This document shows, piece by piece, positions 1 to 6,668 of a stretch of DNA of 17,417 nucleotides. The stretch is from assembly GCA_024231375.1 (NCBI GenBank), contig JAAEQP010001599.1:1-17417 (forward strand), given 5' to 3'. The translations under genes and the position numbers were made by a program. Position 1 is the first letter of the stretch; every line of letters begins with the position of its first letter. Source of the stretch: a bacterium. GTDB lineage: Bacteria > Hydrogenedentota > Hydrogenedentia > Hydrogenedentiales > SLHB01. The notes beneath the pieces are model-generated. The model saw nothing but the letters and a program-made list of their open reading frames with translations. It did not search any database and was not told where the DNA came from.

Positions 1-1194
1 CCAAACGACGCAGGCCGTGCCTTCGTGGCCGACGACGAACGGATTCTCGACGTAACCGCGCCCGGCGCTTTCGAATACGTGCAGGGCGTGTATGAACGTG
101 CCGCTGGAGAGTGGGGGATTGACGCCGTGGTTGGCCTCGTCGGCCTCCGTGCCCTTACCATGGTCGAGAAGTACACCGACCCCGAAGCGACTCCCATCAC
201 GGCCTACCGCGCCGCCTTGGACGCCGTGCGCGCAGGCACGAGCCCCCGCACGTTCGTTACGGGTGTACCGCCCCTGGCCCTAGCCGCGGGATTCACCCAA
301 GGCGCTCAGTGGGGTCGCGTCACCGCGCCCTGTTGGCAGTCGGGCCGGCATGACGGGGTTTGGGGATGCGTCGAATCCGTCACCAACGCCGCGCGCCGGT
401 ACCATTTTGCCCCCTACGTGTGGACACCCGAGCACGGGCCTGCCTGGTTCGGGCGGTCGGATGCATTGGATCAGTGGGAATTGCCGGAAGCACCGCCGCT
501 GACATCCGGTCAGAGCCTGGCGTGGTTGACGGTTCTGGCCATGTCGGGGAGCGCCATCACCTTCGGGGATTCCGTGGACGCCCTCACCCCTGATGACCTC
601 TCCGTGCTTCGCCGGTTGCTGCCCGGGCCCGGCGTCCGCGCACGGCCACTCAACGTGTTCAGCGACGATCCGCCGCGCGTGTGGTCTATGCCCATTGACC
701 ACGACATAGGCGATTGGCATGTGCTGGCCCTGTGCAACTGGGGGGACAAGGCCCAGGCCGTCACCGTGGCCTTCGGCGAATTGGGATTGCGTCCCAATCG
801 GCAGTACGCCATCTACGACTTCTGGCAAGACCAGTATTTCGGCACGGCCGTCGACCGGCTCACTATCAGCGTTCCACCCGGCGACGTCCGCGTCATCGGT
901 CTGCGGCCCACATCCAAACGCCCCATGTTTCTCTCCACCGACAGCCACTACACTATGGGCGCGACCGACTTCACCGCTCTGACGTGGGATTCCTCAGCGA
1001 GGACCCTGACAGGCACATTCGACGCGGTTGCCGACACTGTCTACAACCTGCGCGTGCTTGTTCCTCCGCCCTACAAGGTCCGGCAGGTCACCGCCACCTG
1101 CGGCACACCCGAAGTCGAGCAAGCCGAAGCCGTGCTCCGCATCAAGGTCCATGCCGCCCAGACCGGACCCGTGACGTGGGCGGCAGCGTTCTAA
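1..1194 (+). CDS. GH36/GH27-like alpha-galactosidase homologue, C-terminal part (5' end outside window)
   Basis: The frame is open from base 1, so the gene starts upstream; the GTG at 25 has no convincing ribosome site and is probably internal. The order of segments fits the melibiase fold. First comes the end of a (beta/alpha)8 barrel: ILDVTAPGAFEYVQGVYERA followed by EWGID, which resembles the 'D-T-P-x-v..yl..i..l..eWGid' run leading into the nucleophile strand. Then comes VPPLALAAGFTQGAQWGR, in the place of the 'gaPlgpa.GlvdgmRi..D' acid/base segment. The last third (DWHVLALCNWGDKAQ, DFWQDQYFG, then VIGLRP) looks like the C-terminal beta-sandwich. A further beta-rich tail follows. Both positions where the family has catalytic Asp look substituted, so activity is doubtful. 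Family known: retaining alpha-galactosidases. Inferred: a divergent, possibly non-catalytic carbohydrate-active protein. Confidence 0.62.
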   Translation, partial: PNDAGRAFVADDERILDVTAPGAFEYVQGVYERAAGEWGIDAVVGLVGLRALTMVEKYTDPEATPITAYRAALDAVRAGTSPRTFVTGVPPLALAAGFTQGAQWGRVTAPCWQSGRHDGVWGCVESVTNAARRYHFAPYVWTPEHGPAWFGRSDALDQWELPEAPPLTSGQSLAWLTVLAMSGSAITFGDSVDALTPDDLSVLRRLLPGPGVRARPLNVFSDDPPRVWSMPIDHDIGDWHVLALCNWGDKAQAVTVAFGELGLRPNRQYAIYDFWQDQYFGTAVDRLTISVPPGDVRVIGLRPTSKRPMFLSTDSHYTMGATDFTALTWDSSARTLTGTFDAVADTVYNLRVLVPPPYKVRQVTATCGTPEVEQAEAVLRIKVHAAQTGPVTWAAAF

Positions 1195-1231
1195 GGGACG
1201 TGAGAAGCGTCGCGATTCGTTCTTGCCGTTG

Positions 1232-1254
1232 TGGCCGGTCTCCTGACCGAGCCA
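1232..1254 (+). terminator. Possible weak terminator hairpin after the GH36-like gene
   Basis: TGGC-CGGTC (1232-1240) pairs with GACCG-A-GCCA (1245-1254) across a 4-nt loop, with one bulged A. It lies about 40 bases after the stop. No T-run follows, so intrinsic termination is uncertain. Confidence 0.3.
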
Positions 1255-1378
1255 CATCCCGCGACCGACAGGCCGGGCGTCCAGTCCTCCCTGGGCAATC
1301 GCACTTAATGGACGGGGAGGGGGGAGCCCTCACGCCCGAGGATGTAGACCGGAGGAACGCTCAAGATGAGGTCCGAGT

Positions 1379-1504
1379 TTTGGAGTGCGGCATCACGATG
1401 CCGCTTTTCCCGCCCCGCATCACGATGCGGGCTCTCCCAACAACCTCGGAGGGGGCATCGTGATGCCCCCAAGCCAAAGCGCCATCGTGATGGCGCACTC
1501 CAAA
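1379..1504. repeat. Four-hairpin palindromic element with terminal inverted repeats
   Basis: Four perfect hairpins share one core. H1 is 1387-1404 (GCGGCATC-AC-GATGCCGC). H2 is 1414-1431 (CCCGCATC-AC-GATGCGGG). H3 is 1451-1470 (9-bp stem, GGGGGCATC-GT-GATGCCCCC). H4 is 1479-1496 (GCGCCATC-GT-GATGGCGC). H1 and H2 read CATCACGATG, while H3 and H4 carry its reverse complement CATCGTGATG, so the pairs face each other. The ends TTTGGAGTGC (1379-1388) and GCACTCCAAA (1495-1504) are exact inverted repeats. Extended through H1 and H4, the ends match over 26 bases with two differences, and those differences compensate each other within each stem. This is seen directly. The likely class, a REPIN- or MITE-like non-autonomous element or a structured RNA, is inference. 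Confidence 0.8.
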
Positions 1505-1910
1505 TAGTCCCCATATGTGTTGGATGGGCTGGGCTATCCGAAAACGAGGGAGGCCGTACATACGCAATCCTCCATTCTCCGGGCGGTTCTGGCGTGATTG
1601 CCCTGAACTCCGGGCTCGGCCCATCCTGCTCTCCCCAACACTTGTGATATACTACTTTCACTGGATTCATCGGAGGGGTATAGGGTTTACATACGACGCC
1701 GGACGACCGGGTGATGAACCGCGGGAGCGAGCATCTGGGTGGGTGCTCGGGGCGCCGTGAAAGCCGGGGGTTGTTCAGGGGATTCGGGGTTCTCTGATCG
1801 GCCGAATGGCCCATCTCAGGGGCAGTATCGCATCAAGGGCCACACGACGGCTGGCAGGGCGCCGCACTCCCATCACAGGCATCACGAGATCGCCGGCAGG
1901 GGGGCATGCC

Positions 1911-2504
1911 ATGATCGCGTGTACGTGCGAAAGTTGCGGAAACGAGCTTCGGATTCCCGACAAATACGCGGGACAGCGCGGGAAATGCAAACGATGCGGC
2001 GAGGCACTTCATGTGCCGCAATGCGACGATCCTGCGTGCCCCGCCACGTCGGGCATCCCTCCCTTGAAACGAGAGGCGCCCACCACACAGCAGATTCCCC
2101 CTTCCGAGGATGCCCCAGGCACGTCACCGGAGCATTCCACCGCCCAGAGCGCCTCGCCCGAGCCCGTTGCGGCATTCGTGCCGATGGCCGAGGAAGCTGC
2201 GCCCAACCCTGCGATGAGCGCCCTTGAGAACCTGAATATTGATGCCCATACGCCCATCGTGTCGTACGAAAAGTCCGAACCAGATCCCACCGGTCTGACT
2301 GCGTTCTTTCACCCCAAGAACAAGGGACACCTGAAGCTCATGGGCGGCGGTGCCGTGCTGGCCCTTGCGGGCGGCGTGTGGTTCGGCATCGGGCTTGCCA
2401 AGGATACCGTCTTCGCCGTCCCGGTGTTCTTGATCCTGGCCGGACTTCTGTGCGCCGTGTTGGGGCTGCTCATCAAACATCAGGCGGCAAGCAAGAAGGC
2501 CTAG
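1911..2504 (+). CDS. Zinc-ribbon protein with two C-terminal membrane segments
   Basis: The 197-residue protein opens with a zinc ribbon: C6-x2-C9, a PDKYAG turn, then C26-x2-C29 followed by G. This N-terminal form (CESCGNELRIPDKYAGQRGK) is widespread in planctomycetes and related phyla, fused to many different proteins. A long Pro/Ala/Glu-rich, probably disordered linker follows (about residues 40-140). Two hydrophobic helices end the protein (about 144-164 and 167-187), leaving a short lysine-rich tail. It is probably a membrane-anchored protein with a cytoplasmic metal-binding head. ATG 1911 is chosen because a purine-rich AGGGGGGC sits just upstream and the ribbon starts at once; the frame is open further upstream to 1806 but reads as Arg-rich noise. 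No enzyme domain was seen, so the function is unknown. It may be monocistronic, since a TATAAT box separates it from mtlD. Confidence 0.75.
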   Translation: MIACTCESCGNELRIPDKYAGQRGKCKRCGEALHVPQCDDPACPATSGIPPLKREAPTTQQIPPSEDAPGTSPEHSTAQSASPEPVAAFVPMAEEAAPNPAMSALENLNIDAHTPIVSYEKSEPDPTGLTAFFHPKNKGHLKLMGGGAVLALAGGVWFGIGLAKDTVFAVPVFLILAGLLCAVLGLLIKHQAASKKA

Positions 2505-2580
2505 AGCGCTCCAGCCGAGGTACACGCGGCTCGTGAATCCTTGGCACGTCCTCCGGCGTGCAAATCCATCCGTACACAGG

Positions 2581-2586
2581 TATAAT
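2581..2586 (+). promoter_or_regulatory. Possible sigma-70 -10 box for mtlD
   Basis: An exact TATAAT lies 40 bases before the mtlD GTG. The -35 region is weak (GTGCAA at 2558-2563 with a 17-base spacer), so only the -10 hexamer supports it. Confidence 0.35.
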
Positions 2587-2625
2587 CGGGTCTTTCCGTC
2601 ACCAACCCATTTCAAGGAAAGACCT

Positions 2626-3807
2626 GTGACTCTGCGAGCAGTACAGTTCGGGGCCGGCAACATCGGACGCGGGTTTCTGGGCCAACTCTACTACGAGACC
2701 GGATACCAGACCTCCTTCGTCGACGTGGTCCAGCCGCTGCTGGACGCCCTCAACGAGCGCGGCGAATACCCCCTCCGCATCGTGGGTGACGAAACCCGCA
2801 ACCTTTGCATCGAGGACGTGTCCGCACTCCATGCCGGCGACACGGACGCCGTCGCCGAGGCCCTGGCCCAGGCCCACATGGCCAGCACGGCCGTGGGCGT
2901 CAACGTGCTGCCGAAGGTGGCGCCCGTTATCGCCGCCGGTGTAGCGCGCCGGTTCGCCGATGAGGACGCGCCCCCGCTGGACTTCATCGTGTGCGAGAAC
3001 CTTATCGGCGCAGGACCCTTCCTCCGTGAAGAGGTCCGCAAGCATCTCGCGCCCGAGTTTCACGCCGTCCTGGACGAACGCGTCGGATTCGTCGAGGCCA
3101 GCATCGGGCGCATGGTGCCCATCATGACGGACAAGGAGAAGGCCGAAGACCCGCTCCTGGTCTGCGTCGAACCCTACTGCGAACTCCCCGTCGACGCCAA
3201 CGGATTCAAGGGACCCGTCCCTGAACTCAAGAACATGGATCCCCGGCAGAACTTCGGCGCCTACGTGGAGCGCAAGCTGTTCGTTCACAACCTCAGCCAC
3301 GCCACGGCCGCCTACCTCGGGTACCTTCGCGGGCATGAGTACATCTGGCAGGCGGTGGAAGACGACCGCGTGCGAGCCGAGGCCGAGGCCGCCCTCGACG
3401 AGACCTGCCGCGGCTTGGTGGCGAAGCACGGGCTCGACCCGGCGGCACTCAAGGCCCACGCCGACGACCTCCTCCACCGGTATCGCAACAAGGCCCTGGG
3501 CGACCAGATCGAACGAATCGCCAAGGACCCGGTGCGCAAACTGGGCTCCAAGGATCGGCTTATTGGCGCGGGGCTCATGTGCCTGGAACAAGGCATTGAG
3601 CCGCGCCATGTCGCGTTTGCAGCGGCGGCCGCAATCCGCTACGATCACCCAAACGACCCGGCTGCGGGTACGGTTCAACAACTTCTCGCCGAGCGGGGGC
3701 TCCAAGGCGTCTTGTCGGACGTATGTGGACTGCCCCCCGAAGCGCATCTCGTCGAGTTGATTAACGATGGAATCCAGCGTCTTCAAACCGAAGGTTGGGT
3801 CGAATAG
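2626..3807 (+). CDS. mtlD: Mannitol-1-phosphate 5-dehydrogenase
   Basis: Interconverts mannitol 1-phosphate and fructose 6-phosphate with NAD(H) in the cytoplasm. The N-terminus VQFGAGNIGRGFLGQLYYE is the MtlD Rossmann signature GxGxxGRGF, close to that of E. coli MtlD. The long-chain mannitol dehydrogenase catalytic motif K-x4-N-x2-H is intact at K217, N222 and H225 (ERKLFVHNLSH). At 393 residues the length is near the family norm of about 380-390. GTG 2626 is chosen because AAGGAAAG precedes it by a few bases and the Rossmann strand begins right after; the open frame upstream to 2533 crosses the TATAAT box. The stop lies 8 bases before the E2 start, so the two are probably co-transcribed. 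No mannitol PTS gene (mtlA) is nearby, so the sugar may enter another way or mannitol may be made here as a compatible solute; that part is inference. Confidence 0.92.
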   Translation: MTLRAVQFGAGNIGRGFLGQLYYETGYQTSFVDVVQPLLDALNERGEYPLRIVGDETRNLCIEDVSALHAGDTDAVAEALAQAHMASTAVGVNVLPKVAPVIAAGVARRFADEDAPPLDFIVCENLIGAGPFLREEVRKHLAPEFHAVLDERVGFVEASIGRMVPIMTDKEKAEDPLLVCVEPYCELPVDANGFKGPVPELKNMDPRQNFGAYVERKLFVHNLSHATAAYLGYLRGHEYIWQAVEDDRVRAEAEAALDETCRGLVAKHGLDPAALKAHADDLLHRYRNKALGDQIERIAKDPVRKLGSKDRLIGAGLMCLEQGIEPRHVAFAAAAAIRYDHPNDPAAGTVQQLLAERGLQGVLSDVCGLPPEAHLVELINDGIQRLQTEGWVE

Positions 3808-3815
3808 GACACGTA

Positions 3816-5174
3816 ATGCAAGAGATTAAGCTACCTCAACTTGGGCAATCTGTTGAAGAGGCCACCATTGTCACGTGGCTGAAGCAGGAGGGCGATGCCG
3901 TCAAGACGGGCGACCCGCTGTTCACAGTACAGACGGACAAGGCCGAAATCGAGTGCGAGTCCTCCGGAACAGGCGTCCTTCGCAAGGTCCTGGTGGAACC
4001 CGACATCGAAGTGGCCGTTATGACGGTCGTGGCCCTGGTCGGCGACGCCGACGAGCCGCTGCCTGACCTTGACCAGTACAAGGTGGACAGTGCCCCGGCG
4101 CCCGCGCCGACGGCTGCCGCCGAACCGGCTCCGGCACCCGCCCAACCCGCGGCCCCGGCTCCCGTAGCGGCACCGGCGCCTCCTGTCGCGCCCCCGGTTG
4201 CCCAAGGTCCCGCGTCCGCCATTTCGCCCCGCGCCCGCCGGCGTGCGGCCGAATTGGGCGTCGACCCGGCCCAGGCTACCGGCACCGGTGCAGGTGGCCG
4301 TGTGATGGAAGCCGATGTCGAGGCGCTGGCCAAGCACTACGCTCCTGGCCGCATCACGCCCGCCGCGAAGCGGGTCGCCGAGCAACGCGGCATCGACATC
4401 GCGCAGATCGCGGGTACCGGCATCAACGGCAAGATCACCAAGCAAGACGTGTTGGCCGCCAAACCGGTCCGTACTCCGAGGCCGGGACCCCAGGTCCCGC
4501 CGCCAGCGTCCGGCGAGGTACGCAGTGTGCCGCTCACCCCGATGCGCCGCATCATCGCCGAGCGGATGGGCGAGAGCAAGTACTCGGCCCCCCACTATTA
4601 CGTCACCGTCGAGGTCGACATGAGCGAAGCCGTGGCATACCGCAAGTCGCTGCGGCCCTTGAGGATATCGTTCAACGATTTGGTGATGTTCGCCACGGCC
4701 CAAGCGATTCGCGAGTATCCTATGGTCAATGCCCGGTGGACGGGCGATGCCATCGAAGAACTGGGCGACGTCAACCTCGGGTTCGCGGTCGCCCTGCCGG
4801 ACGGGCTTATCGTGCCCGTGGTGCGGCAGGTGCAGAATCTGGACCTCGAAGGGTTGAACAACGCTACGAAGGCCCTTGCCGAGAAGGCCCGGACAGGCAA
4901 GCTCACGCCCGACGACTACTCGGGAAGCACATTCACCATTTCGAACCTGGGCGCCTTCGGCGTGGACCAGTTCACGGCCATCATCAACCAACCGGACAGC
5001 GCCATCCTGGCGGTTGGCCGGATCAAAGACCGCCCAGTCGTTGTCGACGGCGGCATCCATGTGCGGCCCATTATGAACCTGACGCTTTCCAGCGACCATC
5101 GTGTGATCGATGGCGCTGTGGCGGCCCAGTTCATGGGCGCGCTCCGCGAAATTCTGGAAGAAGCCGATTTCTGA
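3816..5174 (+). CDS. pdhC: 2-oxoacid dehydrogenase complex E2 (dihydrolipoamide acyltransferase), probably pyruvate type
   Basis: Core acyltransferase of a pyruvate or related 2-oxoacid dehydrogenase: it carries the acyl group on lipoyl-lysine and passes it to CoA. A single lipoyl domain covers residues 1-78, with the lipoylated lysine K42 in QTDKAEIE. An Ala/Pro linker spans about 90-135. Two peripheral-subunit-binding domains follow in tandem: about 136-172 (ISPRARRRAAELG ... GRVMEADV) and about 180-215 (ITPAAKRVAEQRG ... GKITKQDV). The catalytic domain runs from about 238 to 452 and ends in DHRVIDGA, with catalytic H428 and D432 intact. ATG 3816 has AGGA six bases upstream; an upstream ATG at 3795 lies inside mtlD. 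Two binding domains in one E2 are unusual. No E1 gene adjoins it, so substrate specificity (pyruvate, branched-chain or acetoin) cannot be fixed from this window; pyruvate is the default guess. Confidence 0.88.
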   Translation: MQEIKLPQLGQSVEEATIVTWLKQEGDAVKTGDPLFTVQTDKAEIECESSGTGVLRKVLVEPDIEVAVMTVVALVGDADEPLPDLDQYKVDSAPAPAPTAAAEPAPAPAQPAAPAPVAAPAPPVAPPVAQGPASAISPRARRRAAELGVDPAQATGTGAGGRVMEADVEALAKHYAPGRITPAAKRVAEQRGIDIAQIAGTGINGKITKQDVLAAKPVRTPRPGPQVPPPASGEVRSVPLTPMRRIIAERMGESKYSAPHYYVTVEVDMSEAVAYRKSLRPLRISFNDLVMFATAQAIREYPMVNARWTGDAIEELGDVNLGFAVALPDGLIVPVVRQVQNLDLEGLNNATKALAEKARTGKLTPDDYSGSTFTISNLGAFGVDQFTAIINQPDSAILAVGRIKDRPVVVDGGIHVRPIMNLTLSSDHRVIDGAVAAQFMGALREILEEADF

Positions 5175-5229
5175 TCCGGTTACGCCGGACGTTGTGAGGG
5201 GCACACCAGCCCCCATGTTGGAGGACACC

Positions 5230-6621
5230 ATGATTCAGTGTGACGTAGCCGTCATCGGCGGCGGGCCGGGGGGATATGTGGCCGCAGTGCGCGCAGCGCA
5301 GCGTGGAGCGAAGGTCGTGTGCATCGAACGAGGCCCCTTGGGCGGAGTTTGCCTGAACTGGGGATGCATCCCCACCAAGGCCCTCATCCACACCGCACAC
5401 CTGTATCACAAGCTCCAGGATGCCGAGGAGTACGGGTTGAAGGTCAAAGGCCTCAGCCTGGATCTCAAAGCGCTGGTGAAGCACAAGAACAAGGTCGTGA
5501 AGCGTCTCACCAGCGGCGTGGCAACCCTCTTGAAAGCCAACGGCGTGCAGGTGGTCAAGGGCGAAGCCGTCGTTACCGCGCCCGGCCGTATCCAGGTGGG
5601 TGACGAAGAGGTGCAGGCGACGAACATCATCGTGGCTACGGGTAGCCGCCCGGCCCGCATCCCTGGCCTGGAGACCGATGGCAAGAAGGTCATCACCAGC
5701 ACCGAAGCCCTCGAACTCACCAAGCTTCCCAAGAAGATCGCCGTCATCGGCGGCGGCGCCTTGGGTTCAGAATTCGCGTCCCTGTGGAACATCTTCGGCG
5801 CGGAAGTGGCCCTCATCGAGATGATGCCCACCCTCCTGCCGAACGACGACGCAGAACTGACGAAGCGGCTCGCATCCAGTCTCAAGAAACGCGGCATGGC
5901 CGTGTACACCGGCACGTCCGTCGAGTCGCTCGATACCAGCGGCAAGGGCGTCCACATCAAGCTGAAGGGCAAGAAGACCGACGAACTCGATGTCGATGTC
6001 GTCTTGGTGGGCATTGGATGCCAGTACAATTCCGACGCCGTCACCAAAGTCGAATCCCTTGGCGTCAAGACCACCGAACGCGGGGCCATCGTCGTTGACG
6101 CGCGCATGGAAACCAGTGTTCCCGGCATCTACGCCATCGGCGACGTGGTCGGCAAGACCATGTTGGCCCACGGCGCGTCGACGGAAGGTATCGTGGCCGC
6201 CGAAAACGCCACCGGCGGCAACCGCGTTATGGACTACCGGGTGGTGCCGGCTTGCACGTTCACAATTCCCGAAGTGGCCAGCGTCGGCATGACCGAAGCC
6301 GCCGCGCGCGAGGCTGGGTTGGACGTGAAGATCGGCAAGTTCCCGTACATGGCCTCGGGCCGGGCTCTGGCCATGGGCGAGACCGAGGGTATGGTCAAGA
6401 TTGTGGGCGACGCGTCCACCGACGAAGTGCTGGGCGTGCATATCATGGGCGCCGAGGCTGGTGAGTTGATCGCGTCCGCGGCCCTGGCCATGTCCATGGA
6501 AGCCACGGTCGGCGAAATTGCGCACACCATCCACACCCATCCGACCTTGTCGGAAACCGTGATGGAAGCCGCGGAAGACTATTTCGGGTTGAGTATTCAC
6601 ACACCACCCAAGAAACGGTAA
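5230..6621 (+). CDS. lpdA: Dihydrolipoyl dehydrogenase (E3)
   Basis: FAD enzyme that reoxidises dihydrolipoamide on E2 and passes electrons to NAD+. In its 463 residues, an FAD-binding GGGPGGY (10-16) is followed by the redox disulfide C41-LNWG-C46 in the CLNWGCIPTK motif. A second Rossmann motif for NAD (VIGGGALGSEFAS) starts near residue 172. FAD-contact segment GIYAIGDV is present. The dimerisation domain carries the active-site pair H437 and E442 (HTHPTLSETVMEAA). ATG 5230 is preceded by GGAGG with a 5-base gap; ATG 5215 five codons earlier lacks such a site. It lies 55 bases after E2, with a small hairpin (TCCGG/CCGGA, 5175-5189) in the gap, so co-transcription is likely. Its neighbour's two E3-binding domains suggest this is the dedicated E3 of that complex. 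Confidence 0.93.
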   Translation: MIQCDVAVIGGGPGGYVAAVRAAQRGAKVVCIERGPLGGVCLNWGCIPTKALIHTAHLYHKLQDAEEYGLKVKGLSLDLKALVKHKNKVVKRLTSGVATLLKANGVQVVKGEAVVTAPGRIQVGDEEVQATNIIVATGSRPARIPGLETDGKKVITSTEALELTKLPKKIAVIGGGALGSEFASLWNIFGAEVALIEMMPTLLPNDDAELTKRLASSLKKRGMAVYTGTSVESLDTSGKGVHIKLKGKKTDELDVDVVLVGIGCQYNSDAVTKVESLGVKTTERGAIVVDARMETSVPGIYAIGDVVGKTMLAHGASTEGIVAAENATGGNRVMDYRVVPACTFTIPEVASVGMTEAAAREAGLDVKIGKFPYMASGRALAMGETEGMVKIVGDASTDEVLGVHIMGAEAGELIASAALAMSMEATVGEIAHTIHTHPTLSETVMEAAEDYFGLSIHTPPKKR

Positions 6622-6634
6622 GGGGGAAGCCCCT
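6621..6634 (+). terminator. Small hairpin right after lpdA
   Basis: AGGGG (6621-6625) pairs with CCCCT (6630-6634) over a GAAG loop and overlaps the lpdA stop codon. No T-run follows. It may stabilise the 3' end or cause partial termination before the YfhO-like gene. Confidence 0.25.
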
Positions 6635-6668
6635 GCAGTTTCCGGACGAGGGAGATCGCGCGTAAACC

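Larger units (their letters stand above)
1195..1910. other. 716-base non-coding gap
   Basis: No frame here has convincing coding character; the open frames come from GC-rich sequence and from the palindromes. It holds the weak hairpin at 1232-1254, the four-hairpin element at 1379-1504, a TATACT box at 1648-1653 with no good -35 partner, and a 6-bp hairpin CGAGCA/TGCTCG at 1728-1749. If the TATACT box is a promoter, the zinc-ribbon gene would have a leader of about 250 bases. Confidence 0.6.

Noticed and set aside
1379..1504. CRISPR array
   Set aside because: The repeated cores are palindromes in opposite orientations with unequal short gaps; there are no regular spacers and no cas genes.
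1379..1504. HrcA CIRCE operator (GAGTGC / GCACTC words)
   Set aside because: The halves are in the reverse order and 106 bases apart; CIRCE needs TTAGCACTC-N9-GAGTGCTAA.
1366..1647. Small proteins read through the palindrome cluster
   Set aside because: Composition is set by the repeats and no ribosome site is present.
2521..2625. Riboswitch in the mtlD leader
   Set aside because: Only about 40 bases lie between the TATAAT box and the GTG, and no conserved aptamer pattern is seen.
5110..5229. Longer N-terminus for lpdA starting inside E2
   Set aside because: The added residues are out-of-frame E2 sequence; the FAD motif begins right after ATG 5230, which has GGAGG.
3831..5231. Long minus-strand open frame opposite E2
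   Set aside because: It is a shadow of the high-GC E2 gene; the translation is Arg/Gly/His-rich with no recognisable domain, while E2 has clear motifs.
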